NCBI GenBank assembly: GCA_029240015.1
Contig: JARBTU010000132.1
Span: 1-5,558 of the forward strand
Length of the DNA: 5,558 nucleotides
DNA from: Oscillospiraceae bacterium
Lineage (GTDB): Bacteria; Bacillota; Clostridia; Oscillospirales; Ruminococcaceae
Reading direction: 5' to 3'
The translations under genes were made by a program, and so were the position numbers. The notes under the pieces were generated by a model. The model was not told where the DNA came from. It saw only the letters and a list, made by a program, of their open reading frames with translations, and searched no databases. Positions 1 through 5,076 of this stretch are shown piece by piece (positions within the stretch are counted from its first letter, which is position 1; each line of letters opens with the position of its first letter).

Positions 1-263
1 CCTGTATCACCTGTAGCCCCCGTTGCACCTGTCGAACCTGTTGGTCCTGTGGCTCCTATTGCTCCTGTCGGACCAGTTGGACCTGTGTCTCCCGTTGCCC
101 CTGTCGGGCCTGTTGGTCCTGTGGCTCCTATTGCTCCGGTTGGTCCCGTCGGACCTGTAGCTCCTGTAGCTCCCGTTGCCCCTGTCGGACCCGTTGATCC
201 TGTGGCTCCCGTTGATCCTGTTGGTCCTGTTGGTCCTGTTGCTCCTGTGGGCCCTGTCGGACC
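1..263 (-). repeat. Tandem 9-nt-periodic collagen repeat with a 72-nt higher-order unit
   Basis: This stretch encodes the GXT triplets. Most triplets are GPT or GAT, giving a strong 9-nt periodicity. A larger period is also visible: the 29 bases at 37-65 are identical to those at 109-137, a shift of 72 nt (eight triplets), and each encodes the only GAI triplet in its unit. Beyond that core the two units diverge, mainly at third codon positions. The repeat continues past the left edge, so its total length is unknown. Confidence 0.9.
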
Positions 264-677
264 TTCTCCTACGATATCGTCCTCTACCACAACAAGAGTT
301 GCTTTTACAGGTACGGCAGCAGAATAATAGAAAATGCTCGGTGTCGCATTAACTAAAGATACTGTTACAGGGGCTTCCACAACGTCAACAATACCAATAC
401 CTACGACTTCACCGGTTTTTATTGGGGAATTCCCTTCTAAGAAATCTCCTTGAGATGAAGAAAGTGCAAATACTGCGCCAATACCAGATGGAGATGACTG
501 GGTGGCCACCCACCAATCTAATACATATCGACCTGCTTCATTAAAGGTGATCACACCTGTTAAACTGTTATAAGTTATATTCCCCGCTGAATATATGACT
601 GAATCAAAAATTACATTACCAGAAGACGCTACTGTTCCAGCAGCAAGACGTTCTATTTGCAATGCGATATTGCTCAT
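1..677 (-). CDS. Collagen-like GXT-repeat surface protein, N-terminal part (runs off left edge)
   Basis: The minus-strand frame is open from an ATG at 677 to the window edge and gives 225 complete residues with no stop. Residues 1-138 form a non-repetitive, beta-rich region (hydrophobic strands alternating with Gly/Ser/Asn turns, WW near 56, and a valine-rich end, VVVEDD, near 129-134). From Gly139 onward come 29 uninterrupted Gly-X-Y triplets. Y is Thr in 27 and Ile in two; X is Pro, Ala, Ser or Asp. Such stalks form collagen triple helices, and in spore formers they occur on exosporium or cell-surface filaments (BclA family), where threonines carry O-glycans. There is no signal peptide, which is common for spore-surface proteins. 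The start is supported by GGAGG at 686-690, 8 nt upstream. The opposite strand also reads as a GPV-type repeat but lacks the globular domain and a ribosome site. The fold of the N-terminal domain and the spore location are inferences. Confidence 0.85.
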   Translation of the reverse strand, partial: MSNIALQIERLAAGTVASSGNVIFDSVIYSAGNITYNSLTGVITFNEAGRYVLDWWVATQSSPSGIGAVFALSSSQGDFLEGNSPIKTGEVVGIGIVDVVEAPVTVSLVNATPSIFYYSAAVPVKATLVVVEDDIVGEGPTGPTGATGPTGPTGSTGATGSTGPTGATGATGATGPTGPTGAIGATGPTGPTGATGDTGPTGPTGAIGATGPTGSTGATGATGDT

Positions 678-685
678 TGCATTTA

Positions 686-690
686 CCTCC
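686..690 (-). promoter_or_regulatory. Shine-Dalgarno of the collagen-like gene
   Basis: GGAGG (within GGGAGG) lies 8 nt upstream of the ATG at 677. Another ATG at 682-680 is only 3 nt from the GGAGG and reads ATG-CAA-TGA, so the second ATG is the start. The region 678-787 between this gene and hemW holds no GC-rich terminator and no convincing sigma-A promoter. A CATATGATA at 737-729 fits the CATAnnnTA -10 of sporulation sigma-K, but no matching -35 is evident. Confidence 0.75.
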
Positions 691-787
691 CATATTTTAT
701 GAATGATTTTTATATAAGCATGGCAATATATCATATGTAAGTAACGCAATTTCTGATTTTAAATTTTTCACCTCAATAATAAAAATT

Positions 788-1882
788 TCAGCTAATAAGG
801 CTTGCGATGATGGCATTGGAAACCAGGAATCCTTTCGGCGTAAGAAAAATGATCTCTCCATTGATTCGAAGCAATCCTGATTGTTCAAGAGGTTTTGCTC
901 TTCTTAAAATCTTTTCCTTATCAAAGCAGAACCGCTTATCTAACAAAGATAAATCAATCCCTTCGGAGAGCCGAAGTCTCAGCATTGCATATTCTTCGAA
1001 TCCACCCGCTTGTTTATCTGATATTTGGTAGTTGTTCCCGTTTGATGAAAGGTAGCCTTCAATGTCTCTTGGATGTAAATATCTTTTTCCTTTATAATAA
1101 GAATGCGCCGACGCACCAAATCCTAAATACTCCTCGCAACGCCAGTACTTGAGATTATGCTTGCTTTCAAAACCTTTTTTTGCAAAATTGCTAATCTCAT
1201 ACTGCTCCACACCAATTGAGTTTAAGAACTCTATCGTGTTCAGATATAGATCACAAACACTATCCTCATCAGGACAAAGCGCCGCCGTGTTGTCTTCATA
1301 AAATCGAGTTCCCTGCTCGATTTTAAGAATATACGCAGAAACATGAGGCACATCCAGTTGTTTGATAAATTCCAAAGATGACAAAAGAGTTTGCGGAGTC
1401 TGATGTGGAATGCCAATCATTAAATCTACTGATATGTTAGTAAATCCCGCTTCTTTTGCCCCCTTAACCGCTTCAAGCGCTTGCATCTTCGTATGCGCTC
1501 TCCCCAGTGAATGAAGCTCTTTATCCACTCCCGACTGAACACCGAAAGAAACGCGATTAAACCCTGCTTGTTTTAATTCAAGCAGGGTTTGTTTGTCAAT
1601 ACTGCACGGATTGGCTTCTACAGTAAATTCCCCCTCAAGAGAAAACTGTTTTTTTGCAGCATCAATAATTCGTTTTAGGCGGGGAGCACCCAACAATACA
1701 GGTGTTCCTCCGCCAAAGTACAGCGTATCCGCCTTTATGTGATCATAAGTGAACATCTCTGTGATGATGGTTTGTGTGTATCTCTCGGCGAGAGCATCAT
1801 CAAATTTTATTGAATAAAAGTCACAATAAGGGCATTTTTTCAAACAAAACGGAACATGGACATAGAGCCCTATAGGGTTCAT
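788..1882 (-). CDS. hemW: HemW, radical SAM haem chaperone (HemN-like)
   Basis: A 364-residue radical SAM protein of full family length. Near the N-terminus the cluster motif C13-x3-C17-x2-C20 is followed by Asp-Phe, so Phe22 stands where true coproporphyrinogen dehydrogenase HemN has a fourth cysteine; that separates HemW from HemN. The SAM-binding GGGTP is at 57-61, EANP at 89-92, RVSFGVQS at 110-117, and HNLKYWR plus YLGFGASAHS at 242-261. The C-terminal HemW domain ends with the typical LTPKGFLVSNAI segment. HemW proteins bind haem and a 4Fe-4S cluster and are thought to deliver haem to target proteins in the cytoplasm; many are mis-annotated as coproporphyrinogen oxidases. GGAGG at 1889-1893, 6 nt upstream, fixes the ATG start. 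The gene lies 21 nt after lepA, an arrangement common in Firmicutes, and is presumably co-transcribed with it. Unlike many relatives it is not followed here by hrcA. Confidence 0.95.
   Translation of the reverse strand: MNPIGLYVHVPFCLKKCPYCDFYSIKFDDALAERYTQTIITEMFTYDHIKADTLYFGGGTPVLLGAPRLKRIIDAAKKQFSLEGEFTVEANPCSIDKQTLLELKQAGFNRVSFGVQSGVDKELHSLGRAHTKMQALEAVKGAKEAGFTNISVDLMIGIPHQTPQTLLSSLEFIKQLDVPHVSAYILKIEQGTRFYEDNTAALCPDEDSVCDLYLNTIEFLNSIGVEQYEISNFAKKGFESKHNLKYWRCEEYLGFGASAHSYYKGKRYLHPRDIEGYLSSNGNNYQISDKQAGGFEEYAMLRLRLSEGIDLSLLDKRFCFDKEKILRRAKPLEQSGLLRINGEIIFLTPKGFLVSNAIIASLIS
1559..1590. repeat. Perfect 12-bp inverted repeat inside hemW
   Basis: AAACCCTGCTTG at 1559-1570 is repeated as its exact reverse complement at 1579-1590, with an 8-nt AT-rich loop. 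In the hemW message this would fold into a 12-bp hairpin flanked by short U-containing stretches, without a long U run. It encodes part of the segment TLLELKQAGFNR (about residues 99-110), so both arms are constrained by conserved protein sequence. No regulatory role is established. Confidence 0.8.
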
Positions 1883-1903
1883 AGCAAACCTCCATCTATT
1901 TTG

Positions 1904-3709
1904 TTAATCGAGTTTCAGCACAGCCATAAACGCTTCCTGCGGCACCTCAACGCTGCCCAGTTGTCTCATGCGCTTCTTACCTTCTTTTTGCTTTTCCAAA
2001 AGCTTTTTCTTACGGGTAATGTCGCCGCCATAGCATTTTGCCAGAACGTCTTTTCTCATCGCTTTAACCGTTTCGCGGGCAATAATCTTTCCTCCCACAG
2101 CCGCCTGAATCGGAACTTCAAAAAGCTGTCTTGGAATATGCTCTTTCAGTTTTTCCGCAATTCTCCTTGCGCGCGGATATGCCTTTTCCTGATGCACAAT
2201 GAAAGAAAGGGCATCCACTACATCCCCATTTAAAAGAATATCAAGCTTGATGAGTTTACTAGGAACAAACCCCATCATTTCATAATCAAAGGACGCATAC
2301 CCACGAGTACGGGATTTTAGCGCGTCAAAAAAATCATACACTATTTCGTTCAAAGGAAGTTCATAGTGAAGTTCTGCCCTTGTATCATCAAGATATTTCA
2401 TATCTTTAAAAATTCCACGACGGTCTTGACACAAATCCATAATGTTGCCTACAAACTCGGTAGGAGTAAGGATGCTTGACTTGACCATAGGCTCCTCTGC
2501 CATTTGTATATTTGCAACATCAGGATAATTACTCGGATTGTCAATGTATACAACGTTTCCGTTGGTCAATGTAATCTTATAGATAACAGATGGTGCCGTT
2601 GTGATGATATCCAAATTATATTCGCGCTCGATACGTTCTTGAATGATTTCCATATGCAATAGTCCCAAAAAACCGCATCGAAAACCAAATCCCAGTGCAA
2701 TGGAAGTCTCCGGCTCAAAAGTGAGGGATGCGTCATTCAGCTGAAGCTTTTCAAGCGCTTCTCTTAAATCTCCATATTTCGATCCGTCGGCAGGGTAGAT
2801 GCCCGAAAACACCATCGGATTCACTTTCCGATAACCAGGAAGCGCTTCACTTGCCGGATTGTTGGCATCAGTAACGGTATCACCCACATGCGTGTCCCCA
2901 ATGCTTTTGATGCTGGCGGCAATGTAGCCAACATCTCCCGCTAAAAGCTCACCGCATGGAACCATATCGGTTGCGCCCATATATCCGACTTCAACTACTG
3001 TAAACTCTGCCCCGCTGGACATCATTTTGATATTCGTTCCCGCTTTTACAGTGCCTTCTTTTACCCGAACGTAGATGATTACGCCTTTATAGGTGTCATA
3101 ATAGGAATCAAATATCAATGCTTGGAGCGGATTGTTTTCGTCTCCCTGCGGTGGGGGAATCTCTGCAACTATTTTTTCTAAGACTGCTTCGATATTTGTT
3201 CCCATCTTTGCGGAAATCCGCGGCGCATCCATAGCGGGAATCCCGATAACATCCTCCACTTCCTTACATACCCGCTCAGGATCAGCGGAAGGTAGGTCGA
3301 TTTTATTAACCACCGGAAGTACTTCCAAGTCATGTTCAATCGCAAGATAGGTGTTTGCTAAAGTCTGCGCTTCGATTCCCTGAGAAGCATCCACTACTAA
3401 GATAGCACCTTCACAAGCGGCAAGCGAACGAGAAACCTCATAGTTAAAATCGACATGTCCGGGAGTATCTATTAAATTAAAGGTATAAAGTTCACCGTCA
3501 TTTGCCTGATAGTTCAGTTTAACCGCGCGAGCTTTGATAGTTATGCCGCGCTCACGTTCAATATCCATATTATCAAGCAGCTGCTCTTCCATATCACGAA
3601 GAGCTACCGTGCTCGTTTTTTCAAGAATCCTGTCCGCAAGAGTAGATTTTCCATGATCGATATGTGCAATAATTGAAAAATTGCGTATATTTTCACGCTT
3701 AAACGACAA
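1904..3709 (-). CDS. lepA: Elongation factor 4 (LepA), translational GTPase
   Basis: With the TTG start this is a 601-residue protein, the usual EF4 length. The G domain shows all five GTPase motifs: AHIDHGKS at 15-22 (G1), RGITIKA at 54-60 (G2), DTPGH at 81-85 (G3), NKID at 135-138 (G4) and SAKMG at 166-170 (G5). Domains II, III and V follow, and the EF4-specific C-terminal domain closes with the basic YGGDITRKKK segment and VPQEAFMAVLKLD. EF4 is a cytoplasmic, ribosome-binding GTPase implicated in back-translocation, ribosome biogenesis and initiation under stress. An in-frame ATG at 3739 would add ten residues (MLKNILEVIS) absent from typical EF4. It has no good ribosome site and lies upstream of the transcription start predicted from the TATAAT at 3748-3743. 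The TTG at 3709 is preceded by AGAGGTGAT and starts the family-typical MSFKRENIRN. The gene is first in an operon with hemW. Confidence 0.96.
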   Translation of the reverse strand: MSFKRENIRNFSIIAHIDHGKSTLADRILEKTSTVALRDMEEQLLDNMDIERERGITIKARAVKLNYQANDGELYTFNLIDTPGHVDFNYEVSRSLAACEGAILVVDASQGIEAQTLANTYLAIEHDLEVLPVVNKIDLPSADPERVCKEVEDVIGIPAMDAPRISAKMGTNIEAVLEKIVAEIPPPQGDENNPLQALIFDSYYDTYKGVIIYVRVKEGTVKAGTNIKMMSSGAEFTVVEVGYMGATDMVPCGELLAGDVGYIAASIKSIGDTHVGDTVTDANNPASEALPGYRKVNPMVFSGIYPADGSKYGDLREALEKLQLNDASLTFEPETSIALGFGFRCGFLGLLHMEIIQERIEREYNLDIITTAPSVIYKITLTNGNVVYIDNPSNYPDVANIQMAEEPMVKSSILTPTEFVGNIMDLCQDRRGIFKDMKYLDDTRAELHYELPLNEIVYDFFDALKSRTRGYASFDYEMMGFVPSKLIKLDILLNGDVVDALSFIVHQEKAYPRARRIAEKLKEHIPRQLFEVPIQAAVGGKIIARETVKAMRKDVLAKCYGGDITRKKKLLEKQKEGKKRMRQLGSVEVPQEAFMAVLKLD

Positions 3710-3713
3710 AGAT

Positions 3714-3722
3714 ATCACCTCT
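3714..3722 (-). promoter_or_regulatory. Shine-Dalgarno deciding the TTG start of lepA
   Basis: On the minus strand AGAGGTGAT ends 4 nt before TTG 3709-3707, placing the AGGTG core about 7 nt from the start codon. The in-frame ATG ten codons upstream has only AAGG about 9 nt before it, and that overlaps the probable -10 element. This favours the TTG start. Confidence 0.75.
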
Positions 3723-3742
3723 AAAATATTTTTTAACATCTT

Positions 3743-3771
3743 ATTATACCTTATTTTTTATTAAAAAGAAA
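3743..3771 (-). promoter_or_regulatory. Probable lepA-hemW promoter (strong -10, weak -35)
   Basis: A perfect TATAAT lies at 3748-3743 on the minus strand. The hexamer 17 nt upstream (3771-3766, TTTCTT) matches TTGACA poorly. Transcription would begin near 3736, leaving about 26 nt of leader before the TTG start codon. The -10 is convincing. The -35 is weak, so an activator, or basal expression only, is possible. Confidence 0.5.
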
Positions 3772-3937
3772 TTACTTTATAAAAAATAAGTTGAAAACGA
3801 GCTAATTTTTTTAACAGATATTTGATTCCTTAATAATATTAAAGCGAATAGATCTTTTGAAAAAGGTCATTATAATGGTGTAAAAACGCTAAGCGTATAG
3901 AAGATGTTACTTATTTTTATATTTATAAAAAAAGTTG

Positions 3938-3966
3938 TTGACAAAAGTCGTTTGCTGTTATATAAT
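3938..3966 (+). promoter_or_regulatory. Consensus sigma-A promoter of the tRNA operon
   Basis: TTGACA at 3938-3943 and TATAAT at 3961-3966 are both perfect matches, separated by the optimal 17 nt. Transcription should start near 3973, giving a leader of roughly 32 nt before tRNA-Met. Such promoters are typical of strongly expressed stable RNA genes. The roughly 200 nt from 3740 to here contain only AT-rich sequence, a short palindrome (ACGCT-A-AGCGT, 3886-3896) and a lone TATAAT at 3871-3876 without a spaced -35. Confidence 0.9.
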
Positions 3967-4004
3967 AATTCTTGCTTTCACGTTTGAAGAAAGCACAAAA
4001 AGAT

Positions 4005-4081
4005 GGCGGTATAGCTCAGTTGGCTAGAGCATGCGGTTCATACCCGCAGTGTCGTTGGTTCAACTCCAACTACCGCTACCA
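4005..4081 (+). tRNA. tRNA-Met (anticodon CAU), elongator type
   Basis: A complete cloverleaf of 77 nt with encoded CCA. The acceptor stem is 4005-4011 with 4071-4077 (first pair G-U). The D stem is GCTC/GAGC at 4014-4017 and 4027-4030. The anticodon stem TGCGG/CCGCA carries the loop TTCATAC with CAT at 4039-4041, and the T stem GTTGG/CCAAC is at 4054-4058 and 4066-4070. The discriminator A4078 is followed by CCA at 4079-4081. The anticodon stem lacks the three G-C pairs of initiator tRNA. The overall sequence, including the G1-U72 pair, resembles the Bacillus elongator tRNA-Met rather than the lysidine-modified tRNA-Ile2, so elongator Met is preferred. It is the first gene of a two-tRNA operon, 7 nt before tRNA-Glu. 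Confidence 0.95.
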
Positions 4082-4088
4082 ATATTTC

Positions 4089-4163
4089 GGCCCGTTGGTC
4101 AAGCGGTTAAGACACCGCCCTTTCACGGCGGTATCACGAGTTCGATTCTCGTACGGGTCACCA
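4089..4163 (+). tRNA. tRNA-Glu (anticodon UUC)
   Basis: A 75-nt cloverleaf with encoded CCA. The acceptor stem GGCCCGT at 4089-4095 pairs with ACGGGTC at 4153-4159 (one G-U pair). The D stem is GTC/GAC at 4098-4100 and 4111-4113. The anticodon stem CCGCC/GGCGG at 4115-4119 and 4127-4131 encloses the loop CTTTCAC with TTC at 4122-4124, and the T stem ACGAG/CTCGT is at 4136-4140 and 4148-4152. CCA is at 4161-4163. It decodes GAA/GAG and shares promoter and terminator with tRNA-Met. Confidence 0.96.
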
Positions 4164-4164
4164 C

Positions 4165-4199
4165 AAAAAACCAGTTGGTAAATTCAACTGGTTTTTTTT
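4165..4199 (+). terminator. Rho-independent terminator of the tRNA operon
   Basis: CCAGTTG (4171-4177) pairs with CAACTGG (4185-4191) across a 7-nt loop and is followed by eight T (4192-4199). Six A at 4165-4170 extend the stem and give a U tract on the opposite strand, so it may also stop minus-strand transcription from the right. It begins 2 nt after the tRNA-Glu CCA. Confidence 0.92.
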
Positions 4200-4257
4200 A
4201 TAGGCATTTTTAAAATCATAGTATGGAACTCTATTGTAAATTGGTTAAGCTAAAAAA

Positions 4258-4442
4258 GTGGATTCTCTTTTTGTTAAATTTGAGGAAAAATCCAATAAGG
4301 CTAATGATGCATATACCTATAGTGTTTGTTTATGAATGTCGGAGGGGAAACTAAAGCAGAAACGTACTTCAACAGCTATGTATTTTACTTTGAGGGAGCT
4401 CAAAAAATTCATGAAGACACCCGAAATGAAATGATGCAATAA
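4258..4442 (+). pseudogene. Possible frameshifted remnant of a protein-coding gene
   Basis: Two adjacent plus-strand frames have protein-like composition. The first reads from about 4258 (VDSLFVKFEEKSNKANDAY and onward) to a TGA at 4333-4335. The second reads from 4323 to a TAA at 4440-4442 and contains GGETKAETYFNSYVFYFEG near its middle, ending NEMMQ. A single frameshift near 4321-4335 would join them into about 60 residues, immediately followed by a strong terminator, as at the end of a real gene. No ribosome site precedes the ATG at 4332, and upstream all frames close by 4246-4248. The product is not recognised. It could be a decayed orphan module of the neighbouring toxin locus or an unrelated gene tail, and a chance open frame cannot be excluded. 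Confidence 0.3.
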
Positions 4443-4476
4443 AAACCTGAAGCTCACTCTGAGCTTCAGGTTTTTT
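4441..4476. terminator. Strong bidirectional hairpin terminator
   Basis: CCTGAAGCTCA (4446-4456) and TGAGCTTCAGG (4460-4470) form a perfect 11-bp stem with a 3-nt loop. A5 on the left and T6 on the right (4471-4476) extend the stem and provide U tracts on both strands. It lies directly at the stop of the decayed plus-strand frame and downstream of the minus-strand accessory genes, so it could end transcription from both sides. Confidence 0.9.
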
Positions 4477-4524
4477 ATTCCTAAAGATAATGAAATTCCC
4501 AATGAAACCTAATTTAATCTATTT

Positions 4525-4671
4525 TCATAGATCTATTACTTCGGTTACCTCTTTGTAGCCTACTTCTGTCATATATTTAACTTTCTATTTGTAATTGGTT
4601 ATAAATTTTGCTTCAATTAAATCCGTCTTTATACTTCCCATGCTGCTGTGCAGTTTAACCCCACAATTGCA
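4525..4671 (-). pseudogene. Possible decayed coding tail downstream of the small membrane protein
   Basis: Directly after the TAA stop of the 131-residue protein, the same minus-strand frame continues for 48 codons with only one stop, a TAG at 4587-4585, before TGA at 4527-4525. The text is protein-like (for example KTDLIEAKFITNYK before the TAG and MTEVGYKEVTEVIDL after it). No start codon with a ribosome site is seen. It may be the worn C-terminus of a former neighbour or chance coding potential. No family is recognised. Confidence 0.25.
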
Positions 4672-5067
4672 TTATTTTGATCTAATGAAAGTAATTTTTT
4701 TGTCATCATATCCCGGTATATTTGTTGAGTAAACTTGCAAAACAATCTTATTGTTAGACGATTTTTTAATACCAGTTCGAAACGATAGATCTGTATCATG
4801 CCCAATATTAGTACCATTGTCTACAGAAAATCGTACGACATTTCGTATTGGTGCAATATTTATTTTCATTGTCTTCCCGTTATATTTCATCTCACCTTTT
4901 ATTAAACCATCCTGATTAACCCAATATACAATATCAGGGTCCGTTGATACCCATCTTGAACCGGGTTCCTGATAAGCCCTATTAGGAAAGAACTTCTGGT
5001 TGATTGAATATGATAAGAAAGAAATTACAACTAAACATGATACGATAATTATTATCCCTTTTTTCAT
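4672..5067 (-). CDS. Small membrane-anchored protein, candidate immunity protein for the Rhs tip
   Basis: A 131-residue protein. Residues 1-3 are Met-Lys-Lys, then a hydrophobic segment spans about 4-19, giving a signal anchor or uncleaved signal peptide. Cys11 lies within this core and lacks a proper lipobox, so lipidation is doubtful. The rest (about 22-131) is polar and predicted by eye to be beta-rich, with PGSRWVSTDPDIVYWV at 35-50, and would sit outside the membrane. An in-frame ATG at 5079 is possible, but GGTGAT, 4 nt ahead of the ATG at 5067, favours the shorter form. The gene begins 5 nt after the Rhs-type protein's stop, whose TGA is part of that ribosome site, so the two are probably translationally coupled. 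In polymorphic toxin loci this position normally holds the cognate immunity gene; an exported protein would suggest the toxin acts at the membrane or wall. Family membership is not recognised and the function is inferred from position. Confidence 0.75.
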   Translation of the reverse strand: MKKGIIIIVSCLVVISFLSYSINQKFFPNRAYQEPGSRWVSTDPDIVYWVNQDGLIKGEMKYNGKTMKINIAPIRNVVRFSVDNGTNIGHDTDLSFRTGIKKSSNNKIVLQVYSTNIPGYDDKKITFIRSK

Positions 5068-5076
5068 AAAAATCAC
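5068..5076 (-). promoter_or_regulatory. Coupled stop codon / Shine-Dalgarno between toxin and immunity genes
   Basis: The minus-strand sequence TGG-TGA-TTTTT-ATG contains the last sense codon (Trp) and stop (5075-5073) of the upstream protein. GGTGA at 5077-5073 serves as a moderate ribosome binding site 5 nt before the ATG at 5067. Ribosomes finishing the first gene would sit directly on the second start. Confidence 0.6.

Larger units (their letters stand above)
4201..4671. other. Gene-poor AT-rich stretch with decayed reading frames
   Basis: About 470 nt between the tRNA terminator and the stop of the candidate immunity gene hold no intact gene with a plausible start and ribosome site. The content is a broken plus-strand frame (4258-4442), a strong hairpin terminator (4441-4476) and a minus-strand frame with an internal stop (4525-4671). 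No promoter, tRNA, transposase fragment, or clear att-type repeat of the tRNA 3' end was seen. The position beside tRNA genes, the AT-richness and the broken frames fit a site of repeated gain and loss, which is an inference. Confidence 0.6.

Noticed and set aside
49..327. Plus-strand 92-residue frame of GPV/APV repeats
   Set aside because: It is the antisense of the GXT collagen repeat. It has no ribosome site or globular domain, and the minus-strand frame extends through 677 with a strong GGAGG.
761..788. AAATTTTT / AAAAATTT inverted repeat at the end of hemW
   Set aside because: It is an A/T-only 8-bp stem with a 12-nt loop, too weak for an intrinsic terminator.
697..888. Minus-strand 63-residue frame and a possible 24-residue GTG-started peptide in its 3' part (near 771-697)
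   Set aside because: The frame overlaps the hemW 3' end out of frame. GAGGTG is present, but no start codon sits at proper spacing after it.
1856..2233. Plus-strand 125-residue frame opposite lepA/hemW
   Set aside because: It is antisense to conserved lepA and hemW codons, with no ribosome site and atypical composition.
3857..3896. TTGAAA and TATAAT (3871-3876) plus the palindrome ACGCT-A-AGCGT upstream of the tRNA promoter
   Set aside because: The hexamers are only 8 nt apart, no other -35 is suitably placed, and the palindrome has short 5-bp arms. There is not enough to call a second promoter or an operator.
4005..4081. Reading the CAU tRNA as initiator fMet or tRNA-Ile2
   Set aside because: It lacks the three G-C pairs in the anticodon stem of initiator tRNA, and its overall sequence and loop (TTCATAC) match elongator tRNA-Met better than tRNA-Ile2.
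3972..4213. Two plus-strand frames across the tRNA region
   Set aside because: They overlap two well-formed tRNA genes and the terminator, and their translations are read through tRNA sequence.
4317..4502. Minus-strand 61-residue frame
   Set aside because: It runs through the bidirectional terminator hairpin and opposite the decayed plus-strand frame, and has no ribosome site.
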